A stretch of DNA of 45,171 bases from Bryobacterales bacterium (GTDB lineage Bacteria > Acidobacteriota > Terriglobia > Bryobacterales > Bryobacteraceae), in NCBI GenBank assembly GCA_020851655.1, contig JADZCI010000057.1, forward strand, positions 1 through 45,171. Reading direction: 5' to 3'. Positions 25,024-32,770 of the stretch are shown here, piece by piece. Each line of letters opens with the position of its first letter. The first letter of the stretch is position 1. Both the position numbers and the translations under genes were made by a program. The notes under the pieces were generated by a model that was not told the origin of the DNA, ran no database searches, and worked only from the letters and a program-made list of their open reading frames with translations.

Positions 25024-26685
25024 ATGGAAAATGTCTCGTCCGCCACGCTACACGGTAGCGGCCATGCCGCCCACCACGGCGACTACCTCGAAGATCCCAA
25101 GGGATTGCGCTCCTGGCTGACCACCGTTGATCACAAGCGCATCGGCATCATGTACATGTGGTCGGTGATTTTCTTCATGGTCGTCGGCGGTCTGCTGGCC
25201 CTGCTTCTCCGGCTGGAACTGCTGACGCCGAAGCAGACCCTGATCACCGCGGAAATGTACAACCGGGTGTTCACGCTGCATGGAGCGGTGATGGTGTTCC
25301 TGGTCATCATTCCCGGCATCCCGGCCGCGCTGGGAAACTTCGCCTTGCCTCTGCTGCTGGGCGCCAAGGACGTCGCGTTTCCCCGGCTGAACCTGTTCAG
25401 CTACTACCTCTACGTCACCGGCGCTTTGATGGCGCTGTGCACCCTGTTGCTGGGTGGCGTCGACACCGGCTGGACCTTTTACACACCGTATTCCACCACC
25501 ACGGGTGGCGGCGTGACGCTGATGGTGCTGGCTGCGTTTGTCCTCGGGTTCTCGTCCATCTTCACCGGCGTCAACTTCATCGCGACCGTTCACACCTTGA
25601 GAGCGCCGGGTATGGGCTGGTTTGAGATGCCCCTGTTCTGCTGGAGCATGTATGCGACCGCCCTGATTCAGATTCTGGCGACACCGGTGCTCGGAATCAC
25701 TTTGCTTCTGCTGGTGATGGAGCGTGTCATGGGTGTCGGTATTTTCGATCCGCAGTTAGGCGGGGACCCGGTGCTGTTCCAGCATTTCTTCTGGTTCTAT
25801 TCACACCCCGCGGTCTACATCATGATTCTGCCGGCCATGGCGGTGATTTCCGAGGTGATCCCCACATTTTCAAAAAAGACCATCTTCGGGTATAAGGCCA
25901 TCGCATTCTCGTCCATCGCGATCGCGTTGCTCGGCTTTCTGGTCTGGGCGCATCACATGTTCACGGCGGGCATGAGCCTGTTTGCCGGCGCGATTTTCTC
26001 GTTCCTCACGTTCTTCATCGCGATTCCTTCGGCCATCAAGGTGTTTAACTGGATCGCCACGATGTGGCGCGGCTCGATTTCGCTTCGCGCGCCGATGATC
26101 TACGCGATCAGTTTTCTTCTGATGTTCACCATCGGCGGGTTGACCGGTTTGTTTCTGGCGTCGCTTGCGACCGACGTGCATCTGCATGACACCTATTTCG
26201 TGGTCGCGCACTTCCATTACGTGATGGCCGGCTCGAACCTGGTGGCGTTGCTGGCGGGGATTCACTACTGGTGGCCCAAAATGTTCGGCCGCATGTACAA
26301 CGACAAACTGGCCAGCGTTGGGGCGGCACTGGTCTTCCTCGGTTTCAACGCGACATTTCTTCCACAATTCGTGATGGGCAGCCGCGGGATGCCGCGCCGC
26401 TACTACAATTACCTGCCGGAGTTCCAAGGGCTGCACATCGCCTCCACGATCGGCTCGTGGATTCTAGCGAGCGGTTTGTTTCTCGGTTTGGCCGTGCTGA
26501 TCGCTTCGCTGATGAAGCCCAAAGAGCAACTGGCCCGCAATCCTTGGGGCGGACGCACGCTCGAGTGGGAAACGGCTTCTCCGCCAACCACGCACAACTT
26601 TGATGAACCCATCGCGCTCCGCCACGGACCCTATGACTATCGCCCCGTGGAAGAGATCGAGGCCAGTGAAGGAGTGACTCGCTAA
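25024..26685 (+). CDS. coxA: caa3 cytochrome c oxidase subunit I
   Basis: This 553-residue haem-copper oxidase subunit carries the binuclear haem a3-CuB centre that reduces oxygen to water and pumps protons. Clear signatures are the CuB/cross-link region [16 protein letters not shown] (about 255-270), the paired histidines in [12 protein letters not shown] and the haem-ligand region [18 protein letters not shown]. The segment YSHPAVY has the tyrosine-serine form of A2-type oxidases rather than the glutamate of A1 types, as in the Rhodothermus caa3 enzyme. A good ribosome binding site (AAAGGAGAG) precedes ATG 25024. Confidence 0.95.
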   Translation: MENVSSATLHGSGHAAHHGDYLEDPKGLRSWLTTVDHKRIGIMYMWSVIFFMVVGGLLALLLRLELLTPKQTLITAEMYNRVFTLHGAVMVFLVIIPGIPAALGNFALPLLLGAKDVAFPRLNLFSYYLYVTGALMALCTLLLGGVDTGWTFYTPYSTTTGGGVTLMVLAAFVLGFSSIFTGVNFIATVHTLRAPGMGWFEMPLFCWSMYATALIQILATPVLGITLLLLVMERVMGVGIFDPQLGGDPVLFQHFFWFYSHPAVYIMILPAMAVISEVIPTFSKKTIFGYKAIAFSSIAIALLGFLVWAHHMFTAGMSLFAGAIFSFLTFFIAIPSAIKVFNWIATMWRGSISLRAPMIYAISFLLMFTIGGLTGLFLASLATDVHLHDTYFVVAHFHYVMAGSNLVALLAGIHYWWPKMFGRMYNDKLASVGAALVFLGFNATFLPQFVMGSRGMPRRYYNYLPEFQGLHIASTIGSWILASGLFLGLAVLIASLMKPKEQLARNPWGGRTLEWETASPPTTHNFDEPIALRHGPYDYRPVEEIEASEGVTR

Positions 26686-26690
26686 CCATC

Positions 26691-27359
26691 ATGGGCACCC
26701 AAGTTTCCAACGCCGCCGCCGGGCCCGAACGTTCCCCATTTCTCCAGAGCCATTTCACGGAAATGGTGCAGCAGTTCGACGCCGCCAAGATCGGGATGTG
26801 GCTCTTCCTGGTCACCGAGGTCCTGTTGTTTGGCGGACTGTTCGTGGGCTACGGCATCATGCACGCCAGCCATCCTGAAGCCTTCAAGGCGGCGCACCAC
26901 CACCTGGACCGGACCATGGGCGCTCTCAACACCATTGTCCTGCTCGTATCGAGCTTCACGATGGTCATGGCTGTGTGGTCGGCGTCGGTCAACAAGAAGA
27001 AGCTGGTTGTGCTGTTCCTGGTCCTCACCATTCTGCTGGCCGGCGCCTTCCTTGTAGTCAAGTACTTTGAGTATTCGCACAAGTTCCACGATGGTCTGTT
27101 GCCCGGCAAGTTCTATACCCATCAGGGCGACACCGTGCCGGGGCAGTTCCTGTTTTTCAGTTTCTACTTCATGATGACGGGGCTTCACGGCATCCACGTC
27201 CTGGCCGGGATGATCGCCCTCACCTGGCTCTTGAGGCGAGCCCTACGCGGGGATTTTGGGGCCGGCTACTACGGGCCGGTCGACCTGGTTGGCCTCTACT
27301 GGCACCTGGTCGACATGATCTGGATTTACCTGTTCCCGTTGATGTACCTGATCAGCTAG
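26691..27359 (+). CDS. coxC: Cytochrome c oxidase subunit III
   Basis: The 222-residue membrane protein has the five to seven helices of oxidase subunit III. Typical stretches are KIGMWLFLVTEVLLFGGLFV near the start, MTGLHGIHVLAGMIALTWLL in the middle and GLYWHLVDMIWIYLFPLMYL at the end. Subunit III stabilises subunit I and its proton uptake. The gene starts 5 bases after the coxA stop. Confidence 0.94.
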   Translation: MGTQVSNAAAGPERSPFLQSHFTEMVQQFDAAKIGMWLFLVTEVLLFGGLFVGYGIMHASHPEAFKAAHHHLDRTMGALNTIVLLVSSFTMVMAVWSASVNKKKLVVLFLVLTILLAGAFLVVKYFEYSHKFHDGLLPGKFYTHQGDTVPGQFLFFSFYFMMTGLHGIHVLAGMIALTWLLRRALRGDFGAGYYGPVDLVGLYWHLVDMIWIYLFPLMYLIS

Positions 27360-27380
27360 AGGGAGAATCGATCGAAGCAT

Positions 27381-27824
27381 ATGGCAAGCTACGCAGAAAC
27401 CCACGCCGTAACCGGCCCGAAGACGTACTTCGTGATTCTCATGCTGTTGATCGCGTTGACCGTCGTCACGGTCGCCGCGGCCGGCATCAACTTCGGTGAG
27501 TGGAACGTCGTGATCGCGTTACTCATCGCCTCGGCGAAAGGCTCGCTCGTCGCGCTTTTCTTCATGCACCTGAGGCACGACAAGTTCAATGCGGTGATCT
27601 TTGTCACGGGACTGGGGTTCCTGGCGCTGTTCTTGATCTTCACCCTGTTTGATGTCAACACTCGCAAGACCGTGCTTCCCGGCAATCTCAAGGCGCCGAT
27701 TCTCGAGTTCCCCGGAGCGCCTTTGAACAAGCCGGTCCAGCCGTCGACGGGAACCGCATTGGGCGAAGCACTGCCGGCAACGCCCGCGCCACCGGCCGCG
27801 GCGCCCGCCGCCGAACACAAGTAA
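27381..27824 (+). CDS. coxD: Cytochrome c oxidase subunit IV-like protein
   Basis: The 147-residue protein has three short membrane helices (about 11-33, 38-60 and 68-88) including the segment AKGSLVALFFMHLRHDKF, typical of the bacterial subunit IV (CoxD/CyoD-like, PF03626). The last 45 residues form a proline- and alanine-rich tail outside the membrane, like that of the small protein earlier in the operon. The family stabilises the oxidase core. It ends the respiratory operon and is convergent with the P1 peptidase gene. Confidence 0.88.
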   Translation: MASYAETHAVTGPKTYFVILMLLIALTVVTVAAAGINFGEWNVVIALLIASAKGSLVALFFMHLRHDKFNAVIFVTGLGFLALFLIFTLFDVNTRKTVLPGNLKAPILEFPGAPLNKPVQPSTGTALGEALPATPAPPAAAPAAEHK

Positions 27825-27854
27825 CCCCCTGGGTTGGATCTCACCCTTCGGGGC
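27823..27854. terminator. Possible bidirectional terminator between coxD and the P1 peptidase gene
   Basis: The short convergent gap can fold in several ways: AACCC, three bases, GGGTT (27823-27835); CCC-TTCG-GGG (27844-27853); or a longer combined hairpin using both. No clear T-run follows, so termination here is plausible but not proven. Confidence 0.35.
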
Positions 27855-28910
27855 TTAAGGCAAGGCGCCCCGCCGTTTCAAAATGTCGACTGTACGTTGT
27901 ACCGGCAATGCTTCGACCGTGTGTCCGTTGCCGGTGGTGGTGACCGCCTTGAAAAGTGAGTTGTACACGGCTTCCTCGGTGGTTTCCACGACCGCCTGGA
28001 ACAACGGAGACATCTCATCATTGCCGGCGAGTTTCGCAGTCCGAGTAACGGTGAATGCGATGGCGTAGTCGCCGCTGCCGTTGGAGCCGGAAGCACCGGT
28101 TCGCCCCAGACTCAGCATGGCGCGCGCGGCCATCCGTTTCAGGTTGCGCGCATCGACAGGAGCGTCGGTCGCGATGACAACTATCACCGAACCTCGATCC
28201 TCGGCTTGCTTGGGCTGCAACTCCCGGCCCACAGGCACTCCGGCAATCGTGAGCTGGCCGCCGTAGTTGGTTTGCACCAGCACACCCACGGTTGCTCCCG
28301 AGGGGAGGAGGCGCGAAGCAGTCCCGATTCCGCCTTTGAAGCCGAAGGCCACAGTACCGGTTCCCGCGCCCGTGGCGCCTTCTTCCACCGCGCCGCCCGC
28401 CGCGCCACGGATGGCGCTGAAGACCTCCTCTCGCCCCACGGGACGCGCGCGAATGTCATTGAGGAAGCCATCATTGGTCTCCGCCACGACCGGGTTGACG
28501 CTGCGAACCTGCTCGTTGCCGGGCAGCGCCAACATGTAGTCAAGAAGGGCATCGGCAACACGGGGAACGTTCAGTGTCGACGTCAACAAGATCGGTGTTT
28601 CGATTTCTCCCAGCTCATCGATCTGGGTCGAGCCCATCAGCTTGCCGAAGCCGTTGCCGACAAAGACGGCCGCCGGTACTTTGTCCTGAAAGAGGTTGCC
28701 GCCGTGCGGCAGCACAGCGGTCACGCCGGTGCGAATCCTGTCGCCCCGCCGGAGCGTCGCATGCCCCACAAGGACACCCTTCACATCGGTAATAGCGTTC
28801 AGCTTTCCGGGGGGATAGATCCCGGTCACGATCCCCAAGTCTCTGGCCCGGGGCCTGGTCTCCTGCGCCGATAGGGCGGTGACAAGAAGCGCGGCAGTCG
28901 CGAGACGCAT
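27855..28910 (-). CDS. P1-family (DmpA-like) self-processing aminopeptidase
   Basis: The 351-residue protein has a short signal peptide (1-15) and matches peptidase family S58/P1 (DmpA, EndoT), which removes N-terminal residues from peptides and beta-peptides. These enzymes cut themselves into two subunits, exposing a new N-terminal nucleophile. The expected cleavage site is visible in SNGSGDYAIAF as G278/S279. The conserved TGTVAFGFKGGIGTASR motif precedes it. The ATG at 28910 was chosen because it gives the signal peptide. A longer frame upstream runs through the ECF promoter region and is not supported. Confidence 0.87.
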   Translation of the reverse strand: MRLATAALLVTALSAQETRPRARDLGIVTGIYPPGKLNAITDVKGVLVGHATLRRGDRIRTGVTAVLPHGGNLFQDKVPAAVFVGNGFGKLMGSTQIDELGEIETPILLTSTLNVPRVADALLDYMLALPGNEQVRSVNPVVAETNDGFLNDIRARPVGREEVFSAIRGAAGGAVEEGATGAGTGTVAFGFKGGIGTASRLLPSGATVGVLVQTNYGGQLTIAGVPVGRELQPKQAEDRGSVIVVIATDAPVDARNLKRMAARAMLSLGRTGASGSNGSGDYAIAFTVTRTAKLAGNDEMSPLFQAVVETTEEAVYNSLFKAVTTTGNGHTVEALPVQRTVDILKRRGALP

Positions 28911-28942
28911 CTCATTTTGATAGCAGAAAAACCAGGCTGAGT

Positions 28943-28968
28943 TGTCGAATTGCGAATCCCCCAGCGTC
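28943..28968 (+). promoter_or_regulatory. ECF42-type promoter upstream of the DGPF-sigma operon
   Basis: TGTCGA (28943-28948), 16 bases, CGTC (28965-28968) lies about 70 bases upstream of the YCII/DGPF gene. As I recall, ECF42 sigma factors studied in Streptomyces recognise TGTCGA at -35 and CG(A/T)C at -10 and control their own operon. The match, spacing and position fit autoregulation by the sigma factor encoded here. Confidence 0.6.
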
Positions 28969-29039
28969 GTCCATATGTGAAGCCCCGAGCCTGCAATGAG
29001 CTCGGCCGGTGTGCTGGACTTGAATGAAAGGGGCGTGTG

Positions 29040-29408
29040 ATGCGTTATATGTTCCTCATCTATTCCCAGGAAACGCTTGAAGGCCCTCCGCCAGAGGAAC
29101 TCGACGGTCTGATACACGCTCACCGGAACGTTATGGACGAAGCCAGAGCCAGGAACGTTCTGATTGCCGTCGACAGCTTGAAACCCACGATCACCTCGAC
29201 GACGGTTCGGAAGATCGACGGGAAGCTGACAACCTTCGATGGACCTTTTGCCGAGACCAAGGAACAACTGGCCGGCTACTACGTAATCGATTGCCGTGAC
29301 CTGGATGAGGCGATTGAGTGGGCCCGGAAGATCCCGGCTGGCTGCCGGGGCGGCAGCGGATGCATCGAGATTCGCCCGGTTGGTGATTTGCCGGTACGAG
29401 GAGAATGA
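29040..29408 (+). CDS. YCII/DGPF-domain protein
   Basis: This 122-residue protein starts at ATG 29040 (a GTG one codon earlier is less likely; AAAGGGG precedes). It has the YCII-related fold with the signature DGPFAETKEQLAGYYVIDC, the DGPF motif that names the group. It overlaps the downstream sigma factor gene by ATGA, the standard partnership of ECF42 sigma factors. The biochemical role of DGPF proteins is unsettled. They have been proposed as small-molecule enzymes or sensors working with the sigma factor. Confidence 0.88.
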   Translation: MRYMFLIYSQETLEGPPPEELDGLIHAHRNVMDEARARNVLIAVDSLKPTITSTTVRKIDGKLTTFDGPFAETKEQLAGYYVIDCRDLDEAIEWARKIPAGCRGGSGCIEIRPVGDLPVRGE

Positions 29409-30652
29409 GCGAAGTACAGGACGCGGCTGAACGGCTTTTTCGCAGGGAGTCCGGAAGGATCATTGCAACCCTCATCCGGATTGCCGGCTCTTTCGACAAA
29501 GCGGAAGAGGCGATGCAGGAGGCCTTTGCCGCGGCGCTGACGTCGTGGCCGGAGAAGGGAATTCCCAACAACCCGGCCGCCTGGATCACCTCGGTGGCTC
29601 AACGCAAGCTGATTGACCAGGGGCGGCGCCAGCGAACATGGCGTGAAAAGCAGGAGGCCATCCAATATGAGACGCCTGCTCACACGCCGTTCAACGCGAA
29701 CGATATGGAGGATACGTCCTTGCATCTTCCAGACGACCGGCTGCGCCTGATCTTCACCTGTTGCCACCCGGCGCTGAACCCCGAAGCGCAGGTTGCCTTG
29801 ACTCTGCGCACCCTGGGCGGGCTGACGACGCAAGAGATCGCCAAAGCCTTCCTGCTTGCCGAACCCGCGCTCGCGCAGCGGCTGGTCCGCGCGAAGCGTA
29901 AGATTCAGGAAGCCCGGATCCCCTACGAGGTTCCGCCGCCGGAGCGGCTGGCCGAAAGGCTGCAGTCCGTGCAGGCGGTCATCTATCTCATCTTCAATGA
30001 GGGCTATTCGGCCACCGCTGGAGACCGTCTGGTGCGAGAGGACCTGTGCGCCGAAGCAATCCGCCTCGGGCGGTTGCTCCGGCAGTTGCTGCCGCGGGAA
30101 GGCGAGAACCACGCCCTGGTGGCGTTGATGCTGCTGCACGATTCGCGACGGCTCGCCCGTGTCCGCGATTCCCGCTTGGTGACGCTCGAAAAGCAGGACC
30201 GTACCCTGTGGGACCAAGAGAAGATACGCGAAGGTCTGGAGTTGCTGGACCTGGCTCTGCGGGCGGGTCCCGCCGGGCCGTATGCGATCCAGGCGGCCAT
30301 TGCCGCGCAACATGCCCGGGCGCGTATGCCGGAGCAAACCGACTGGCGTCAAATCGCCGCGCTCTATGGAATGCTGCTTGATCTCAACCCTTCGCCCGTG
30401 ATCGCCCTGAACCAGGCTGCGGCGATCGCCATGGGGCACGGACTCGAACAGGGCCTGGCCCGGGTCGAGGCAATCGCGGCCTCCGGCAACTTGGACGGCT
30501 ACTATCTGCTCCACGCGGCGCGCGCCGATATCCTCGCCCGGATGAACCGCCGCCGGGAGGCCGCCAGTGCGTACCGGCGAGCGTTGGAGCTCGTCACCAA
30601 CCAGGTGGAGAGGGAATTCCTCACCGACCGGCTTGCCGCCGTGCAGGCGTAG
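29405..30652 (+). CDS. ECF42-type RNA polymerase sigma factor with C-terminal TPR-like extension
   Basis: The 415-residue protein has an ECF sigma-2 region (residues about 8-75, including EEAMQEAFAAALTSWPEKG) and a sigma-4 region (about 115-165, LTLRTLGGLTTQEIAKAFL). A long C-terminal helical extension rich in TPR-like repeats follows, as in the ECF42 group (DUF6596-type). No anti-sigma factor is encoded nearby, consistent with control through the extension itself. With the DGPF partner and the matching promoter upstream this is a complete ECF42 module. Its inducing signal is unknown. Confidence 0.9.
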   Translation: MSEVQDAAERLFRRESGRIIATLIRIAGSFDKAEEAMQEAFAAALTSWPEKGIPNNPAAWITSVAQRKLIDQGRRQRTWREKQEAIQYETPAHTPFNANDMEDTSLHLPDDRLRLIFTCCHPALNPEAQVALTLRTLGGLTTQEIAKAFLLAEPALAQRLVRAKRKIQEARIPYEVPPPERLAERLQSVQAVIYLIFNEGYSATAGDRLVREDLCAEAIRLGRLLRQLLPREGENHALVALMLLHDSRRLARVRDSRLVTLEKQDRTLWDQEKIREGLELLDLALRAGPAGPYAIQAAIAAQHARARMPEQTDWRQIAALYGMLLDLNPSPVIALNQAAAIAMGHGLEQGLARVEAIAASGNLDGYYLLHAARADILARMNRRREAASAYRRALELVTNQVEREFLTDRLAAVQA

Positions 30653-30680
30653 AAAACAATTCCAGACCCACGCGTCCGGT

Positions 30681-30689
30681 TGATATAAT
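30681..30689 (+). promoter_or_regulatory. Extended -10 promoter of nuoA, probably leaderless
   Basis: TGATATAAT combines the TG extension with a consensus TATAAT (30684-30689). The expected transcription start, about seven bases downstream, coincides with the nuoA ATG at 30696, so the mRNA would have no leader. No good -35 box and no Shine-Dalgarno sequence are present, which agrees with this reading. Confidence 0.5.
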
Positions 30690-30695
30690 CCAAGT

Positions 30696-31052
30696 ATGCC
30701 GGAAGGTTACCTTCCCATCTTTATCTTCCTCGTCCTGGCCTTCTTGTTCCCCATCGCGCTGCTTTTGCTGGCGAAGTTCGTCCGGCCCGCGGCGCCCAAC
30801 CAAGTCAAACTCGAGGCGTACGAATGTGGCATTCAAGCTGCTTCAAACGCTCGTGGCCGGTATACGGTGCGGTTCTACATCATCGCCATTCTGTTTGTGA
30901 TCTTCGACGTGGAAACAGTGTTCCTGTTCCCGTGGGCGGTCCGGTACAAGCAGTTGGGATGGTTCGGTGTAGCCGAAGTCTCCGTGTTCCTGGCCATTTT
31001 GGTGGTTGGCTATATCTGGGCCTACAAGAAGGGAGCCCTTGAATGGGTTTGA
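30696..31052 (+). CDS. nuoA: NADH-quinone oxidoreductase subunit A
   Basis: This 118-residue membrane protein with three helices (about 6-28, 62-84 and 90-110) matches NuoA of respiratory complex I. The diagnostic EAYECGIQ segment lies at about residues 43-50, in the loop that helps couple quinone reduction to proton pumping. FYIIAILFVIFDVETVFLFP covers the second helix. It is alone: no nuoB or other nuo gene follows. Its last 10 bases overlap the start of a secreted Solibacter_C protein in another frame. The rest of complex I must lie elsewhere, or this is a second copy (inference). Confidence 0.92.
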   Translation: MPEGYLPIFIFLVLAFLFPIALLLLAKFVRPAAPNQVKLEAYECGIQAASNARGRYTVRFYIIAILFVIFDVETVFLFPWAVRYKQLGWFGVAEVSVFLAILVVGYIWAYKKGALEWV

Positions 31053-32770
31053 CCGGAATTAAACAAACTTCTACATTTCTGTGTTTTTTTGTTTTGCCCG
31101 CGGCGGCTTGGGCGGCGCCGAAGTTGCGTCTAACCGCTACAACCGTGGGTCCGCTTTCCATAGCGTCGAACTCGAATGGGACGCTTCAAACGGTGGAGGC
31201 GTATAACGCCGGTGATGGCGCCCTGGCGCTCACCGCCACCGCGAACGTCACGTGGCTGACGGCTTCAACGGGTTCGCTCTCGGCTTGCGCATCACGTCCT
31301 GGACAGTGCATTCCTGTTCGAATCGAGCCGAAGACGTCCTCTCTGGCGAAGGGCACATACACAGCGGTCGTGACCGTCGCCGACCCCGCCGCGCAAGACG
31401 CTCCGCAAACGATCACGGTAACGGTGAAGGTGGGTGGAGGCGTGCCCGACCGCGTGGAGTCCTACGTCGCTCCGGGCAACGTTGGCGAAGTCCCGTTTAC
31501 CGCCAACAACGCTCTAACGGAACCCATACGGGCTCAAAGCGACGGATGGTTGTCTGTCGCTTCGGAGGCGGGTGGGACGTATCGTACCGTGTGGAATTAC
31601 CGCTACCGGCTCGACGCCCGCGGCAAGGGCGAAGGGGCGTACAACGGCACGGCTACCATCAGCGGGTCGAAGGTCGCCGAAGAGAACAAGACGACGCAAG
31701 TGGTCATGCGCGTCACCAACAGCCCGATCCTTCGACTCGATAAGGACGCCGTTTCGATCCGCGCCACACAAGGCGCATGGCCGATTGACGCGTTCGTCTC
31801 CTGGTCGAATACCGGCGGCGGCACAATCAAGTTCTCCTCATTTTCCATAGCGCCGGCCGGCGGAGACTGGCTGAAAGTGAGCGCGGTCGAAGGCACGCCG
31901 TACCTGATGTTCACGGCGACTCCCGGCGCCCTGTCGCCCGGTGTCTACACCGCGCAGGTGACCATCAACTCAAATTCGGTAAACTCCGGTGTCGTGTTAC
32001 CAGTTCAGTTGGAATTGCTGGCGCAGTCAGCTCCGCGAGCGGCATTCGGGCGCATCCAAAATGTGGGCAGCTACGACCCGGCGGATCCGCTCGCTCCCGG
32101 AACCTGGGTGGAACTCTACGGCGAGCAATTCTTCTACAAGGAGCCCGTTACGGCCGCGGCGCCGTTTCCCGATTCGCTCGCGGGCGTCAGAGTGCTGGTG
32201 AATGGGCGCGCGGCGCCGCTCTGGTATGTCCGGTATAACCAGATCAACTTCCAAATCCCGTACGAGACGGCGCCCGGAGACGGATCCGTCACTGTGGAAC
32301 GCGAGGGCCAGAAGGGTAATTCCATCTCCATTGCGGCAGTGTCTTCCGCCCCGCGCATCCGCCGGCTTGGCATCGCCGATTACGGGATCATCGTGAACAA
32401 TACGGATGGTTCATTTCCCATGCCGCCCACGCCCGGTCTGAATGCCCGTCCGGTGCGCCGTGGCGAAGCCCTGGTGATCTATATGGTCGGCTTTGGACAG
32501 ACGAATCCGCCCGTGGCTAGTGGCGCTCCGGCGCCGGCTCAGGAACCGCTCGCGCGCGTGTCCGGCGACCCGGTCCGGGTCACGTTCGGCAGCGGTCTTT
32601 TCGGCGGCATCACCGTCGATTCGCTCTTTGCGGGCTTAACGCCCAACTACTCCGGACTCTACCAGGTCAACGTCATCGTTCCCGCCAACGCTCCTGTTGG
32701 CGATGAAGTGCCGCTGATAGTGCAACAAGGCGCTCAAGTCAGCAACTCCGTTCGCGTCGCGATTCAATGA
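31043..32770 (+). CDS. Secreted protein with BACON-like domains and Solibacter_C terminal domain
   Basis: The 575-residue protein has a signal peptide (about 1-24). Two or three Ig-like BACON-type repeats follow, with the usual WLTAS and WLKVSAVEG motifs at about 70-330, then a roughly 230-residue C-terminal domain of the Solibacter_C type (TIGR03437). Its signatures are APGTWVELYGEQF, VRYNQINFQIPYE and YQVNVIVPANAPVGDEVPL. This domain is frequent in Solibacter relatives and rare elsewhere, which supports the taxonomic placement. Its function is unknown; attachment to carbohydrate or the cell surface is a guess. The gene overlaps nuoA and its stop overlaps the alaX-like start (ATGA). Confidence 0.87.
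   Translation: MGLTGIKQTSTFLCFFVLPAAAWAAPKLRLTATTVGPLSIASNSNGTLQTVEAYNAGDGALALTATANVTWLTASTGSLSACASRPGQCIPVRIEPKTSSLAKGTYTAVVTVADPAAQDAPQTITVTVKVGGGVPDRVESYVAPGNVGEVPFTANNALTEPIRAQSDGWLSVASEAGGTYRTVWNYRYRLDARGKGEGAYNGTATISGSKVAEENKTTQVVMRVTNSPILRLDKDAVSIRATQGAWPIDAFVSWSNTGGGTIKFSSFSIAPAGGDWLKVSAVEGTPYLMFTATPGALSPGVYTAQVTINSNSVNSGVVLPVQLELLAQSAPRAAFGRIQNVGSYDPADPLAPGTWVELYGEQFFYKEPVTAAAPFPDSLAGVRVLVNGRAAPLWYVRYNQINFQIPYETAPGDGSVTVEREGQKGNSISIAAVSSAPRIRRLGIADYGIIVNNTDGSFPMPPTPGLNARPVRRGEALVIYMVGFGQTNPPVASGAPAPAQEPLARVSGDPVRVTFGSGLFGGITVDSLFAGLTPNYSGLYQVNVIVPANAPVGDEVPLIVQQGAQVSNSVRVAIQ

Noticed and set aside
28911-29267. N-terminal extension of the P1 peptidase frame
   Set aside because: It runs opposite the DGPF gene and through the ECF promoter. 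The ATG at 28910 already gives a signal peptide and a full-length enzyme.
29279-30514. Long minus-strand frame opposite the ECF42 sigma factor
   Set aside because: It has no recognisable domain and biased composition, whereas the plus strand encodes a complete sigma factor with its partner gene.
31310-31330. A GTTCGAATC sequence resembling a tRNA T-arm
   Set aside because: It lies inside the Solibacter_C protein gene, with no matching acceptor or anticodon stems around it.
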